From NCBI GenBank assembly GCA_900119625.1, contig FPKD01000009.1, positions 1 through 64,000 on the forward strand: 64,000 bases of DNA, read 5' to 3'. A model generated the notes under the pieces. That model was not told where the DNA came from. It saw only the letters and a program-made list of their open reading frames with translations, and ran no database searches. Source of the DNA: Olsenella sp. kh2p3 (GTDB lineage: Bacteria > Actinomycetota > Coriobacteriia > Coriobacteriales > Atopobiaceae). This document shows positions 1-9,415 of this stretch, piece after piece; the first letter of the stretch is position 1; every line of letters starts with the position of its first letter. Made by a program: the position numbers and the translations under genes.

Positions 1-633
1 CACGTCTGGACCGTTGGCGAGGCGTTTAAGACTCGCGCCCTCTGGTGCGACATCTTCGCCTTCATGTTTGCCGTGATGGGAGAGTTCCTCATCTGGTCGC
101 AGATCGTGCGCTACTTCACCGTAGACCTCGGCTGGACGCAGCCGTCGCTACTGGGGATGCCCCTCGCCAACGTGATTTACATGGTCATTGGCCTCGCGGG
201 TATCTTCACCATGCCGCTCACCGGCAAGGCATCCGACGCGCTGGTCAAGCGCATGGGTGTCGAGCGCCCGGCACGCCGAATGATGCTCGTGATCTCTCCG
301 CTCTTTGGCATTGCTGGCGTGTTGCTTGCCCTCTCCGGCAACCTGCCCGTCGTCATCGTGGGCATGGTCCTGCTCGCCGTGTACTGGGGCATCGAGCCTG
401 GAGGCGCCGCGGGCTACGCGGGCACCGTCTTCGGTGGCGCGTCCCTCGGCAAGATCTGGGGACTTGCCACGCTCATCATCATGGGCATCGGCCCGTCGTT
501 CGGCACCTTCATGGGCGCCTTCCTCTTCGACACCTTCCAGTCCTACGTGCCCGCGCTCTACTTTGGCATCGGGGCGTACGTGGTGTCGACCATCTCGGCG
601 CTGCTGCTCCCGGGCAAGGTCGAGGGCGAGTAG
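1..633 (+). CDS. MFS transporter, C-terminal part (5' truncated)
   Basis: The reading frame is open from base 1 and ends at 633, so only the last 210 residues of a permease are visible. They contain about five hydrophobic stretches and a cytoplasmic-loop-like segment (GKASDALVKRMG near residue 77), which resembles the conserved loop motif of major facilitator transporters. The protein ends with a short charged tail. A strong hairpin at 668-701 follows the stop. Substrate cannot be inferred from this fragment. Confidence 0.8.
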   Translation, partial: HVWTVGEAFKTRALWCDIFAFMFAVMGEFLIWSQIVRYFTVDLGWTQPSLLGMPLANVIYMVIGLAGIFTMPLTGKASDALVKRMGVERPARRMMLVISPLFGIAGVLLALSGNLPVVIVGMVLLAVYWGIEPGGAAGYAGTVFGGASLGKIWGLATLIIMGIGPSFGTFMGAFLFDTFQSYVPALYFGIGAYVVSTISALLLPGKVEGE

Positions 634-667
634 GGACAATCGCGTCTCCTAGGCCTTCTCGCTACTA

Positions 668-701
668 AATCGGGCCGCTGTCTCAAGGCAGCGGCCCGAT
701 T
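668..701. terminator. bidirectional hairpin between convergent genes
   Basis: Perfect 13-bp arms (668-680 and 689-701, starting AATCGGGCC) with an 8-nt loop. It lies between the end of the MFS gene and the end of the convergent trigger-factor-like gene. The T-rich tail is weak on the plus side. Confidence 0.75.
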
Positions 702-745
702 GCTGTGTTGCTTGCGGCGTAGCTAGGAGGTGCGGCCCTAAGAGA

Positions 746-1336
746 CTATCCCTGGGAAACGAGCGTCTCGACAAACTCCGCCGCGTGCTCGATTGCGATG
801 TCTTCTCGCAGAGCAACCTCGTCGCCGGAGGTGGTGAGCAGATGGCGTATCTGGTCCTCCGTAAGGGGATATCTCGTCGTTAGGCGCTTTACCTCGTTTT
901 TGAGGTCATCTTCGCTTGCCGTGAGGCCCTCCTGCCGCGCTATGGCAAGGAGAATGGCCCGTGAGGTGAGCTGACGACGCGCCTCGGCGCGCATATCGCC
1001 CATGAGCCCGGCCTCGCTTGTGCCTATGGCCGCATAGTAGTCCTCAAGCGAGTGGGAGTCCGCGGCTAGTCGCGCCTCGAGCGCCATGGCCATGGATGAT
1101 GCGCGGTCCTCCACCAGGGCAGTGGGGAGCGATACTTCGCTTTTCTCGGCAATCTGACGAACGAGGGCTTCGGCGAGAAGGTGCGTGTGCATCTGCTCGC
1201 GAAGATCTGCTGGTACATCTGCGGAGTCCTTCTCGGCTGCTTTTTCATCCTCCGGAGTGGGGGAGAGCGAGCGGTAGTCGCAGAGATGCACCTGCGCTTG
1301 AGAGAGCGTTGGTCGCCTACGTTTCTTTGTGGTCAC
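746..1336 (-). CDS. stand-alone trigger factor C-terminal-domain protein
   Basis: The 196-residue protein begins with a basic segment (TKKRRR). From about residue 45 to the end it resembles the helical C-terminal chaperone domain of trigger factor (SLPTALVEDRA near 70, LKNEVKRL near 145, EDIAIEHAAEFV near 180). The ribosome-docking domain and the PPIase domain of full trigger factor (about 430 residues) are both missing. It lies 30 bp downstream of a Crp-like regulator on the same strand and is probably cotranscribed. A peptide-binding chaperone role is inference; no signal peptide is seen. Confidence 0.75.
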   Translation of the reverse strand: MTTKKRRRPTLSQAQVHLCDYRSLSPTPEDEKAAEKDSADVPADLREQMHTHLLAEALVRQIAEKSEVSLPTALVEDRASSMAMALEARLAADSHSLEDYYAAIGTSEAGLMGDMRAEARRQLTSRAILLAIARQEGLTASEDDLKNEVKRLTTRYPLTEDQIRHLLTTSGDEVALREDIAIEHAAEFVETLVSQG

Positions 1337-1366
1337 AGCAGCTTCCTTCCATGTGGGCGCAGGGGC

Positions 1367-2026
1367 CTACATCTCGTTGTTCATGAACCTTCTCACTGGC
1401 TCTGCAATGCGCTGAAGTGACTCCACGTTCAGGAGCACCACCTCATCGGGGGTTGGGTGGGTCACCAGGCCTTCACGTTCCAGGCTGTGTAGGACGTTGT
1501 AGAAGTTTCTCCGGCTCATTTGGAGCCTTCGCGCCGCATCGCTGGCGCTTTCGAGCCTGCATATGCCGTCATTCGCGTTCTGTACGAGGTAGTCCGCAAA
1601 GATCTGCCTGTCCGAGAAGAAGTCGCCCGCAAGCTTTTGCTTGAACATCTCGTAGAGCCTCACGCTTGTCTTGAAGTAGAAGAAGGCGCGGAACTCTGGG
1701 CAGCGGATGAGGGTCTCGTGGAAGAGCTTTGGCGAGATGCGAAGAAGTGTTGAGGGCACCCGCGTTATGCAGGCGCAGTAGAAGTTCTGGCCCCAGTAGT
1801 TGCTTAGGTGGCCTGCGAACTCGTCCTCCACGTTGGTGTCTACCACAAAAGTTCGACCAGCTTGGGACGTTGCGCAGATGTCTACTACGCCCGAGACCAC
1901 ATACCAGATGGGGTAAGTGTCATCGTAGGCGGGGCAAAAGTTGACGCCGCCTTCAATGTCCATGAGGCGGCAGCTGTCAAGATAGTCGCTTACATATGGG
2001 TAGATTCCCGTGTCTTCAAGACGCAT
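1367..2026 (-). CDS. Crp/Fnr-family transcriptional regulator
   Basis: About 219 residues. The N-terminal half has the beta-rich pattern of a cyclic-nucleotide-binding fold (PIWYVVSGVVDI near residue 40). The C-terminal 70 residues form a winged helix (SASDAARRLQMSRRNFYNVL around 165) that fits the Crp HTH. I chose the ATG at 2024-2026 because GGGAGGGG lies 11 bp upstream; an in-frame ATG at 2059 has no usable ribosome-binding site. A cysteine pair (CAC near 85) is present, but no Fnr-type four-cysteine cluster is visible, so the ligand is unknown. The trigger-factor-like gene follows at once. Confidence 0.85.
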   Translation of the reverse strand: MRLEDTGIYPYVSDYLDSCRLMDIEGGVNFCPAYDDTYPIWYVVSGVVDICATSQAGRTFVVDTNVEDEFAGHLSNYWGQNFYCACITRVPSTLLRISPKLFHETLIRCPEFRAFFYFKTSVRLYEMFKQKLAGDFFSDRQIFADYLVQNANDGICRLESASDAARRLQMSRRNFYNVLHSLEREGLVTHPTPDEVVLLNVESLQRIAEPVRRFMNNEM

Positions 2027-2285
2027 GGAGTCCGACGCCCCTCCCAGTTCCCCGAACATCCACCATCAGGCGGACTCATTTTGCGGGGGCGAGAGGGGCG
2101 TCGATTGTGCAAGTTGCGCAAGCGGTCGATCTTCCCGGTGGACGTGGGGTTCTGGCGCCACGGGCGGTAGCGCATCGGCTTCCTTCTTGGTGTCAGTGGC
2201 TCTCGTGGTTTCGTCTCCCGCACGGTAGCTTTTCTCGTTCTTCGTAGGCGGCCAGTCCCTCGCTCCCGCACGACAACCGTTCTAG

Positions 2286-2378
2286 CCCTCCGGAGATTAG
2301 CTCCTTTTCTCAAAACGACATTGTGACAACTGCGGAAACGTCGGCTGCGTTTAAGAAAAGGAGCTAATCTCCGCAGGG
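2286..2378. repeat. palindromic element, family A, copy 1
   Basis: Perfect 20-bp inverted arms at 2291-2310 and 2354-2373 (left arm begins CGGAGATTAGCTCC). The match extends outward four more pairs past one mismatch. The loop carries CTGCGGAAACG. Related copies lie at 22771-22855 and 51177-51260. With the hairpin at 2434-2468 it fills most of the gene-free interval between the crp-like gene and the L,D-transpeptidase. Confidence 0.9.
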
Positions 2379-2433
2379 AGGGGGAGAGAGCGGCGCCTGA
2401 GCAGGGGTTTCGTACGGGGCCGCTGCCAAATAT

Positions 2434-2468
2434 GGCCCCTCGGGCGCCAAATCGACACCCGAGGGGCC
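2434..2468 (-). terminator. terminator-like hairpin after the L,D-transpeptidase gene
   Basis: Perfect 11-bp arms GGCCCCTCGGG and CCCGAGGGGCC with a 13-nt loop, 33 bp beyond the stop of the minus-strand gene. ATATTTGG follows on the transcribed strand, so the U-tract is weak. The sequence resembles the 61-bp repeat units at 20786-20968. Confidence 0.6.
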
Positions 2469-2500
2469 CGCCGTTCGCACCTGCTTCGCCAAACGCCCTG

Positions 2501-3964
2501 CTATTCGTGGATGATAACCACGTCGCCTACGTTGCACAGCGAGTAGAGCTGCTCGGCCTTCTCGTACGAAAGGTTGATGCAGCCGTGACTGCCGTTCGTG
2601 AGGTAGATGTCGCCGCCAAAGGCAGAGCGCCACGGTGCATTGTGGAACCCCATGAGGTTGCCCACGACGCCCATCCAGAAGTCCACGTGGCTGACCCACG
2701 CCGGGTTACCGGACTCGTCGTTGGGGCCAATGAGGGTGGAGGGGCTCTCCTTGTTGGTAATGGTCCACGTTCCCTGCGTGGTGTCGTGCGAGAGGCTCGG
2801 CTGACCGGTCACGACGTCGGCCTCCCAAATAACGGAGCCGTCAGAGTCGAAGAAGATCGCGTGCTGGTCAGAGATATCGACGTCGATGAAGCGCGTGGGC
2901 CAGTCCTGCCCGCCGGGGTTATACGTGTCGGCCGTCTGGTAGCAGGGCAGCTCAAGCGTGGTGGGGGAGCCGGCGGTGATGTTGTTGTAGATGTCCTGCG
3001 CCGCCTCATCGCCGTTGATGGACCAGCCATAGACGCCGCCCGCAACCACGGACTCCTCGACGCCGTCCGGCCGCGTGTAGGTGCGCGCCGTGCCCACGGA
3101 ATCGGTCTTCTCAGAGAGGTCGCCCTTTGCCCAGGTTGTGATGGCGTCCTGGTTAAGCGTGACCGAGAGGTCGTCTCCAATGGTGATCCACTGGGAGATG
3201 AGGTCCGCGTTAACGGTGGTGACCTCGGTTCCGCCAAGCGTGAGCGTGACGGTTGCGCCCAGCATGGCGTTGGCCGTGTTCACCGCAGCGTCGACGGACT
3301 CGCCGCCTTGGAGCGACTCGTCGCCTAGCTCGATGGAGGTTGCCAGCGAGCGGATCTTCCCCTCGACGAACTGCGCGGCGCTTGCCTGGTCGATGCGACA
3401 TGCCTGCGCCGTGTCAGATGCCACATACGTCTTGCTCTCGGCATCGTAGGTGATGCCCGTGCTGTTGGACCCGTCGTCTCCTGCGGTGACCGCGCTCACT
3501 GCGTTGGCAAGGGCGGTCGAGACGGCGTTTGCGTCAAGGCTGGTGTAAGTGGAGACGTCTCCGGTCGAGAGGCTCTGCGCCTTCTGCTGAGCAAGCTCAA
3601 CGGGCCACGCCCAGGGGTGCTGCTGTGCTATGGCGGCGCGCGCCGCGCTCTCTCCGTCATAGGCGAGAGATACGCCGGCGGCTGTGAGGTCGAAGGAGAT
3701 GCCGTCGCCAGAGACGCTCGCCTTCCACCCTGCGGTCTTGCTGGAAGAGAGAGCGCTGGCAACGTCGGCCACGCTCATGAGCGAGACGTCTTGGCCATCG
3801 ACGGTGGTCGATGGCATGAAGAAGAAGTTAAAGTACGCAACGCCGCCAAAGTAGGTGGCGAGAAGCACGGCGAGAATGACGAAAAGCGCAATGACGGGGC
3901 CACGGCTGTGACGCTTCTTCTCGGGCGTTTGAGCGAAGTGTCCGCCCCGCTTGGGTTGTTCCAT
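2501..3964 (-). CDS. L,D-transpeptidase (YkuD family), membrane anchored
   Basis: The 487-residue protein has a short basic cytoplasmic N-terminus and one membrane segment (about residues 24-50). Long repeated regions with putative peptidoglycan-binding character follow, and a YkuD catalytic domain fills the last 120 residues. The catalytic signature is SHGCINLSYEKAEQLY near residue 460, with the nucleophilic Cys in HGC. Such enzymes make 3-3 cross-links in peptidoglycan or attach proteins to it, outside the membrane. The gene is divergent from the RNA methylase gene. A GAGGAG motif sits about 15 bp before the ATG, which is a little far. Confidence 0.92.
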   Translation of the reverse strand: MEQPKRGGHFAQTPEKKRHSRGPVIALFVILAVLLATYFGGVAYFNFFFMPSTTVDGQDVSLMSVADVASALSSSKTAGWKASVSGDGISFDLTAAGVSLAYDGESAARAAIAQQHPWAWPVELAQQKAQSLSTGDVSTYTSLDANAVSTALANAVSAVTAGDDGSNSTGITYDAESKTYVASDTAQACRIDQASAAQFVEGKIRSLATSIELGDESLQGGESVDAAVNTANAMLGATVTLTLGGTEVTTVNADLISQWITIGDDLSVTLNQDAITTWAKGDLSEKTDSVGTARTYTRPDGVEESVVAGGVYGWSINGDEAAQDIYNNITAGSPTTLELPCYQTADTYNPGGQDWPTRFIDVDISDQHAIFFDSDGSVIWEADVVTGQPSLSHDTTQGTWTITNKESPSTLIGPNDESGNPAWVSHVDFWMGVVGNLMGFHNAPWRSAFGGDIYLTNGSHGCINLSYEKAEQLYSLCNVGDVVIIHE

Positions 3965-4153
3965 AGTAATGGCTGTCTTCTCCTCGATATTGGGCGGCGG
4001 GCCGCCTCGGTATGCGTGTCATGTTTGACTATAGTAACCCAGGGTGGCCAACCGGCCCGGCTGCGGGAGCGTCCACGAGAAAAAGCTCCAAAGGAAAACG
4101 CGACGTGCGGCCGAGGCGCGGCAAGCCAGAAGCAGAGGGAGGGGTCGATCTTC

Positions 4154-4978
4154 GTGGGCATGCAGGTGGTGCGCGTCGATAGTGCGGAAGATCAGCGGCT
4201 TGACGCCTACGTCCGGCTAACGGACCGCCAGCTTAGAAGCAAGCTCGAGCCCGAGAACGCCGTGCTCATTGCCGAATCGCGGCTGGTTGTGGAGGTTGCC
4301 CTGGACGCAGGCCTTGAGCCCCTCTCGTTTCTTGTCGATGACGCCAGGCTGGAGTCTTGCGCGGACCTTATCGAGCGCGCGGGGTGCGTGGCCTACGTCC
4401 TGCCGCACGACCAGATGGAGCAACTCACCGGCTTCAACGTGAACAGGGGACTGCTCTGTGCCATGCGCCGGCCCAAGCCGCGCACCGTTGAGCAGGTACT
4501 TCTCGGCGCCCGACACGTTGCCGTCTTGGAGGACCTTGTCGACGTGACCAACGTGGGCGCGGTCTTTCGCTCTGCTGCGGCTTTGGGTGCAGACGCCGTG
4601 CTCCTCTCGCCACGCTGCGCGGATCCCCTTGGCAGGCGTGCCGTGCGCGTCTCCATGGGGACGGTCTTCCAGGTCCCGTGGGCGCGCGTCGATGCGGGCG
4701 CCTGGCCGATGGGGATTGTGGCCGACCTTCGCGACCGGGGCTTTGAGTGTCTCTCCATGGCACTTGAGGAGGGAGCCGTGCCCATAGACGACCCGTTATT
4801 GGCGTCTGCCAAGAAGGTCGCGCTCTTCTTTGGGTGCGAGGGCTACGGGCTTACGAGGGCAACGTTGGATGCCGTGGGGCGCTCCGTTATCATTCCCATG
4901 TCGAACGGCGTCGATTCTCTCAACGTTGCCGCTTCCTCGGCGGTTGCGTTTTGGGAGCTCTTCTCGCGCCGGCGGTAG
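4154..4978 (+). CDS. TrmH/SpoU-family RNA 2'-O-methyltransferase
   Basis: About 274 residues. The N-terminal 110 residues resemble the substrate-binding domain of rRNA methylases. The SPOUT knot domain carries the three SpoU motifs: VTNVGAVFRSAAALGAD, the FFGCEGYGL stretch, and SNGVDSLNVAASSAVAFWE close to the C-terminus. It uses S-adenosylmethionine to methylate a ribose in rRNA or tRNA; the target base is not predictable. GTG 4154 is favoured because GGGAGGGG ends 9 bp before it. ATG 4160 in the same frame is the alternative. The open frame extends upstream, but without homology-like sequence. Confidence 0.85.
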   Translation: MGMQVVRVDSAEDQRLDAYVRLTDRQLRSKLEPENAVLIAESRLVVEVALDAGLEPLSFLVDDARLESCADLIERAGCVAYVLPHDQMEQLTGFNVNRGLLCAMRRPKPRTVEQVLLGARHVAVLEDLVDVTNVGAVFRSAAALGADAVLLSPRCADPLGRRAVRVSMGTVFQVPWARVDAGAWPMGIVADLRDRGFECLSMALEEGAVPIDDPLLASAKKVALFFGCEGYGLTRATLDAVGRSVIIPMSNGVDSLNVAASSAVAFWELFSRRR

Positions 4979-5004
4979 GGAAGGCGCCGAGAAGAAAACG
5001 CCGA

Positions 5005-5087
5005 GAAATTATTGCGCGTTTTTCCTGACAAACGTATTGTTTGCCCAGTTGCTTAGATTTTTCCCAGGAAAAACGTTCAATAATTTC
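5005..5087. repeat. AT-rich palindromic element, family B, copy 1
   Basis: Arms of 23 bp at 5005-5027 and 5065-5087 differ at two positions; the left arm begins GAAATTATTGCGCG and both contain TTTTTCCTG or its complement. It stands out as AT-rich in a high-GC region. A shorter relative lies at 22629-22677 upstream of leuS. It follows the methylase gene and could also end transcription. Confidence 0.85.
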
Positions 5088-5132
5088 AGTCACAAAGCGC
5101 TCTGTCGGCACCCGGGACCCACCTGACCAGGC

Positions 5133-5200
5133 GCTTCGGTCTCCTTTGCCCCAAGCTCCTGCCCAGGCTTCGGGCTCCTTTACCCCAAGCTCCTCCCACC
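5133..5200. repeat. 34-bp tandem duplication
   Basis: Two adjacent 34-bp units, 5133-5166 and 5167-5200, both starting GCTTCGG and both containing CCCCAAGCTCCT, with about six differences. A third partial CCCCAAG follows. It is noncoding and lies in the leader region of fbp. With element B1 it accounts for most of the 4979-5296 gap. Confidence 0.8.
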
Positions 5201-5296
5201 CCAAGTAGCTCCCGGGCGTCTCGCCGAAATCACAGCATTTCTCCCGCAGCGCCAGTGCAGACTAAAGCAATACAACCGTCTGAGGGAGACAACTAC

Positions 5297-7192
5297 ATGC
5301 AGGAGACAGACGCCGCCCAACTAAAGTATCTTGAGCTTCTCTCCGAGAAGTTCCCAACCACCCAAACCGCGTTCACCGAGATAATCAACCTCGAGGCCAT
5401 TCTTAACCTGCCCAAGGGCACCGAGCACTTTGTCTCGGACGTCCACGGCGAGTACGAGGCCTTCGAGCACATCCTCAACAACTGCTCCGGCGTCATCCGC
5501 GAACGCGTGGAGGAGGTCTTCAACCTCGAGCTCACGGCAAGCGAGCAGGCCGACCTCTGCACGCTCGTCTATTACCCTGCCGAGAAGCTTCGTCGGCTGC
5601 GCGAGGAGGGCCTGACCACCAGCGAGTGGTACGCCATCACGCTCATGCGCCTCGTGCGTCTCGCCCGCCGCCTCTCCGGCTCCTACACCCGCTCCAAGGT
5701 GCGCAAGGCCATGCCTGTGGCCTACGCCTACATCATCGACGAGCTCCTGCACATCTCGCCTGACGAGCGGGAGGCGCGCCTTGCCTACCACCAGCGCATC
5801 ATCGAAACGATCATCGACACCGGATCGGCCGACGACTTCATCTGCTCGCTTGCGGCGCTTATCAAGCGCCTGGCTGTGGACCACATGCATCTGGTGGGTG
5901 ACATCTTCGACCGCGGGCCACATGCCGACAAGATCTGCGACCGACTGATGGGCTACCACTCCATCGACGTCGAGTGGGGCAACCACGACATCGTCTGGAT
6001 GGGCGCGGCCTCGGGCTCGGCGGCGTGCTTGGCCGCCGTGATTCGCAACAACATCCACTACGAGAGCCTTTCGATCCTCGAGAGCGCGTATGGCGTGAGC
6101 CTGCGTGAGCTGGCGCTCTTCTCGGAGGCTATCTACACGCAGGACGATGGCATGACGCCCATGGAGAAGGCCATCTCGGTCATCCTCTTCAAGCTCGAGG
6201 GCCAGGTCATCATGCGCCACCCCAACTGGCACATGGAAGACAGGCTGCTGCTGGGGCATGTGGACGCGTCCCGGGGCGTGCTCGAGCTCAACGGCACCAC
6301 GTACGAGATGCGCACGCGAGACTTCCCCACGCTCGATCCGGCCCACCCCTATGAGCTCTCGGCAGACGAGAAGCGCGTGATGGACGGCCTCATGGACGCC
6401 GTGCGCTCCTCGGACAAGCTGCGCGCCCACATTGGCTTCCTCTACGATCACGGGTCAGCCTACCTGGTGCGCAACGGCAACGCGATCTTCCATGCCTGCG
6501 TCCCCATGAACGAGGACGGCACCTTCTGCGCCGTGCGCCACCAGGACCGTCTCCTCGCCGGACGCGAGTACTACGACTACGCCGATCGCCTTGCTCGCCA
6601 GGCCTGGCATGAGCACGACCAGGTTTCCCTCGACTGGATGTGGTACCTCTGGTGCGGGCGCTACTCGCCGCTCTCGGGACGCGTGGTGAAGACCTTCGAG
6701 CGCACCTACCTCACCGACCGCTCCACCTGGGAGGAACCGCGTGACCCATACTTCAGGCTCACCGAGAAGCCCGAGGTGGCACGGCGCATCCTCACGGAGT
6801 TTGGAGCAGACCCGGTTCATGGCCACATCATCAACGGCCACACCCCCGTGCACGCTGCGGACGGCGAGAGCCCCATCAAGGCGGGCGGCCTTCTCGTGGT
6901 TATCGACGGTGGCTTCTGCCAGGCCTACCACAAGACCACGGGCATCGCGGGCTACACCCTCATCTCGGACCCCCGGGGCATGCGCATCAAGGCGCACCGG
7001 CCCTTTGGCACCATCGCCGACGTGCTCGACCTCAATGCCGACATCATGAGTGACGACGACCGCTTTGAGATCTACCCCAGGCCAAAGACCATTGGCGACA
7101 CGGACACGGGTGTCCAGATTCGCGGACAGGTAGCAGACCTGCGGGCGCTTCTCGACGCATACCGCACCGGCATGCTTCCCGAGAGGGGATAG
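5297..7192 (+). CDS. fbp: fructose-1,6-bisphosphatase, class III
   Basis: The 631-residue enzyme hydrolyses fructose 1,6-bisphosphate to fructose 6-phosphate in gluconeogenesis. Metallophosphatase motifs are clear: HFVSDVHGEYEAFEHIL near residue 45, GDIFDRGPHADK near 198, WGNHDIVWMGAASG near 228, and a late INGHTPVHAADGESP. The length fits class III enzymes (about 640-670 residues). ATG 5297 has GAGGGAG 8 bp upstream; the in-frame ATG 42 bp earlier has no such site. A terminator at 7254-7288 follows, so it is probably monocistronic. Confidence 0.95.
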   Translation: MQETDAAQLKYLELLSEKFPTTQTAFTEIINLEAILNLPKGTEHFVSDVHGEYEAFEHILNNCSGVIRERVEEVFNLELTASEQADLCTLVYYPAEKLRRLREEGLTTSEWYAITLMRLVRLARRLSGSYTRSKVRKAMPVAYAYIIDELLHISPDEREARLAYHQRIIETIIDTGSADDFICSLAALIKRLAVDHMHLVGDIFDRGPHADKICDRLMGYHSIDVEWGNHDIVWMGAASGSAACLAAVIRNNIHYESLSILESAYGVSLRELALFSEAIYTQDDGMTPMEKAISVILFKLEGQVIMRHPNWHMEDRLLLGHVDASRGVLELNGTTYEMRTRDFPTLDPAHPYELSADEKRVMDGLMDAVRSSDKLRAHIGFLYDHGSAYLVRNGNAIFHACVPMNEDGTFCAVRHQDRLLAGREYYDYADRLARQAWHEHDQVSLDWMWYLWCGRYSPLSGRVVKTFERTYLTDRSTWEEPRDPYFRLTEKPEVARRILTEFGADPVHGHIINGHTPVHAADGESPIKAGGLLVVIDGGFCQAYHKTTGIAGYTLISDPRGMRIKAHRPFGTIADVLDLNADIMSDDDRFEIYPRPKTIGDTDTGVQIRGQVADLRALLDAYRTGMLPERG

Positions 7193-7253
7193 CCCCGGTC
7201 CAGCCCGGCCCCTCGAGGGGCGCCGGGCAATCCTTCTCGTACCAGCCATGCCC

Positions 7254-7288
7254 GTGCGGCACCCGTGAAAGGTGCCGCACATTATTTA
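7254..7288 (+). terminator. fbp terminator
   Basis: 10-bp GC-rich arms (GTGCGGCACC and its complement) around a short loop, followed by ATTATTT. It lies 60 bp after the fbp stop and before ftsH. A second GC-rich hairpin sits at about 7203-7229. Confidence 0.75.
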
Positions 7289-7355
7289 TGGAGACGTGGC
7301 AAATGGGTACGCTAGGGGCAGGCTCATGCACGGAATCGGACGAAAGGGTCCACAG

Positions 7356-9257
7356 ATGGACATGGATGACAACAAGAGACGCAGATCGATGCTGATCTAC
7401 GTGCTCATCGCGATCGTGGTGTACCTCGCGGTGAGCCAGACGCTCTACCCCAACCTGGTGAGCTCTCAGGTGACCGAGACCAGCTACTCTCAGTTCCTCG
7501 AGGACGTCGACAACAACAAGGTCGTCTCCGCCGAGATCGACACCAGCAACAACACAATCAAGTACACCGAGGGCACGGGAGACTCCCAGAAGATCTACAA
7601 GACCACCGCCTGGCCGAACGACGACTCCCTTGCGACCACGCTCAAGGACCACGGCGTGGACATGACGGCGTCGATCCCAGACACGTCGGGTGACCTGTGG
7701 ATCTACATGCTCATTGCCTACGGCCTGCCGCTTGTTGGTCTGTTCCTCATCGGCTGGTGGGCAAACCGCCAGATGAAGAAGCAGATGGGCGACGATGGCC
7801 CATCGATGAACTTCGGCGGAGGCTTTGGCATGGGCGGCGGCCTTGGCCGTTCCAACGCCAAGGAGGTCAAGGGCGAGGACACCGGCGTCACCTTCAAGGA
7901 CGTCGCCGGCCAGGACGAGGCCAAGGAGTCGCTCCAGGAGATCGTCCACTTCCTCAAGAACCCCGGCAAGTACAACGAGATTGGCGCCAAGTGCCCCCGC
8001 GGCGCGTTGCTCGTAGGCCCTCCGGGCACGGGCAAGACGCTGCTCGCCAAGGCCGTCGCCGGCGAGGCAGGCGTGCCCTTCTTCCAGATCTCCGGCTCCG
8101 AGTTCGTCGAGATGTTCGTGGGCCGCGGTGCCGCCAAGGTGCGCGACCTCTTCAAGCAGGCCAAGGAGAAAGCCCCCTGCATCGTCTTCATTGACGAGAT
8201 CGACGCCGTGGGCAAGAAGCGCGACATGTCGCTCAACTCCAACGACGAGCGCGAGCAGACCCTGAACCAGCTCCTCTCCGAGATGGACGGCTTCGACAAC
8301 CACAAGGGCATCGTGGTTCTCGCCGCGACCAACCGCCCCGAGACGCTCGACCCCGCACTGCTCCGCCCCGGCCGCTTTGACCGTCGCATCCCCGTCGAGC
8401 TGCCCGACCTCGCCGGCCGCGAGGCCATCCTCAAGATCCACGCCAACGACGTGAAGATGGACCGCGACATCGACCTCAGCGTGATCGCCCGCTCCACGCC
8501 CGGTGCCTCCGGCGCAGACCTCGCGAACATCATCAACGAGGCGGCGCTTCGGGCCGTGCGCTTCGGCCGCAACCGCGTCTCGCAGGAGGACCTGGAGGAG
8601 TCCGTCGACGTGGTCATCGCCGGCGAGAAGAAGAAGTCCACGGTCCTCTCCGAGCACGAGAAGGAGGTCGTGGCCTACCACGAGACCGGTCACGCCATCG
8701 TCGCCGCCATGCAGAGCGGCTCCGCGCCCGTCCAGAAGATCACCATCGTGCCGCGTACCTCGGGCGCCCTGGGCTTCACCATGCAGGTCGAGGAGGACCA
8801 GCACTTCCTCACCACGCGCAAGGAGGCCAAGGACAAGATCGCCGTGCTGTGTGGTGGCCGTGCTGCCGAGGAGCTCATCTTTGGCGAGATGACCACCGGT
8901 GCCTCCAACGACATCGAGAAGGCCACGCAGATCGCGCGCGCCATGGTCACCCAGTACGGCATGTCCGACAAGTTTGGCATGGTCGCCCTGGGCCAGCAGC
9001 GCAGCCGCTACCTCGGCGGTGGCGCCGAGCTCACCTGCTCCGAGGGGACGGCACAGGAGGTCGACGCCGAGGTGCAGGCGCTTGTCGAGGAGGGCCACAC
9101 CCAGGCGATGGAGACTCTCAAGGCCAACCGCTTCAAGCTGCACGAGATCGCCCACTACCTCCAGAAGAAGGAGACCATTACGGGCGAGGAGTTCATGAAG
9201 ATGCTCAAGCGCGACGACGGCTTCGCCCCGCAGTTCTCGTCCCAGGGCGTGCAGTAG
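7356..9257 (+). CDS. ftsH: ATP-dependent zinc metalloprotease FtsH
   Basis: About 633 residues. A short cytoplasmic N-terminus leads to membrane segment 1 (residues 12-30), an extracytoplasmic domain, and membrane segment 2 (about 113-133). The AAA ATPase follows with Walker A GPPGTGKT near 225, Walker [10 protein letters not shown] and the second region of homology RPGRFDRR. The protease domain carries HETGH near 445. FtsH degrades misassembled membrane proteins and some regulators. ATG 7356 has AAAGGG upstream; ATG 7326, also in frame with an AGGGG site, is a real alternative. Confidence 0.95.
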   Translation: MDMDDNKRRRSMLIYVLIAIVVYLAVSQTLYPNLVSSQVTETSYSQFLEDVDNNKVVSAEIDTSNNTIKYTEGTGDSQKIYKTTAWPNDDSLATTLKDHGVDMTASIPDTSGDLWIYMLIAYGLPLVGLFLIGWWANRQMKKQMGDDGPSMNFGGGFGMGGGLGRSNAKEVKGEDTGVTFKDVAGQDEAKESLQEIVHFLKNPGKYNEIGAKCPRGALLVGPPGTGKTLLAKAVAGEAGVPFFQISGSEFVEMFVGRGAAKVRDLFKQAKEKAPCIVFIDEIDAVGKKRDMSLNSNDEREQTLNQLLSEMDGFDNHKGIVVLAATNRPETLDPALLRPGRFDRRIPVELPDLAGREAILKIHANDVKMDRDIDLSVIARSTPGASGADLANIINEAALRAVRFGRNRVSQEDLEESVDVVIAGEKKKSTVLSEHEKEVVAYHETGHAIVAAMQSGSAPVQKITIVPRTSGALGFTMQVEEDQHFLTTRKEAKDKIAVLCGGRAAEELIFGEMTTGASNDIEKATQIARAMVTQYGMSDKFGMVALGQQRSRYLGGGAELTCSEGTAQEVDAEVQALVEEGHTQAMETLKANRFKLHEIAHYLQKKETITGEEFMKMLKRDDGFAPQFSSQGVQ

Positions 9258-9317
9258 CACAGGGCGTACGACAGGCGAGAAGCCCGGGGGCACCGCCCCG
9301 TGACAAGATCAGGCTTT

Positions 9318-9351
9318 GGTGCCGCACGGACGTGGTCGTCCGTGCGGCACC
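9318..9351 (+). terminator. hairpin after ftsH
   Basis: Perfect 14-bp arms starting GGTGCCGCACGGAC around a 6-nt loop, 60 bp beyond the ftsH stop. No clean T-tract follows. It sits just upstream of the ileS promoter. Confidence 0.65.
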
Positions 9352-9380
9352 GTGCTCTTCTCGGGGAAATCCGCCAGCGC

Positions 9381-9409
9381 TCGAAAGGGGCTGGCGAACG
9401 TGCTATCAT
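9381..9409 (+). promoter_or_regulatory. putative sigma-70 promoter of ileS
   Basis: TCGAAA (9381-9386) and TATCAT (9404-9409) are separated by 17 bp. Initiation would fall near 9416, exactly at the start of the T-box leader. Confidence 0.6.
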
Positions 9410-9415
9410 GCAGCC

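Noticed and set aside
3617..4153. N-terminal extension of the RNA methylase (453-residue open frame)
   Set aside because: Its first half overlaps the divergent L,D-transpeptidase gene and has no family character; GTG 4154 or ATG 4160 with a nearby ribosome-binding site is far better.
7044..9293. 749-residue minus-strand open frame over ftsH
   Set aside because: Antisense shadow of ftsH with the same low-complexity look; no start signal.
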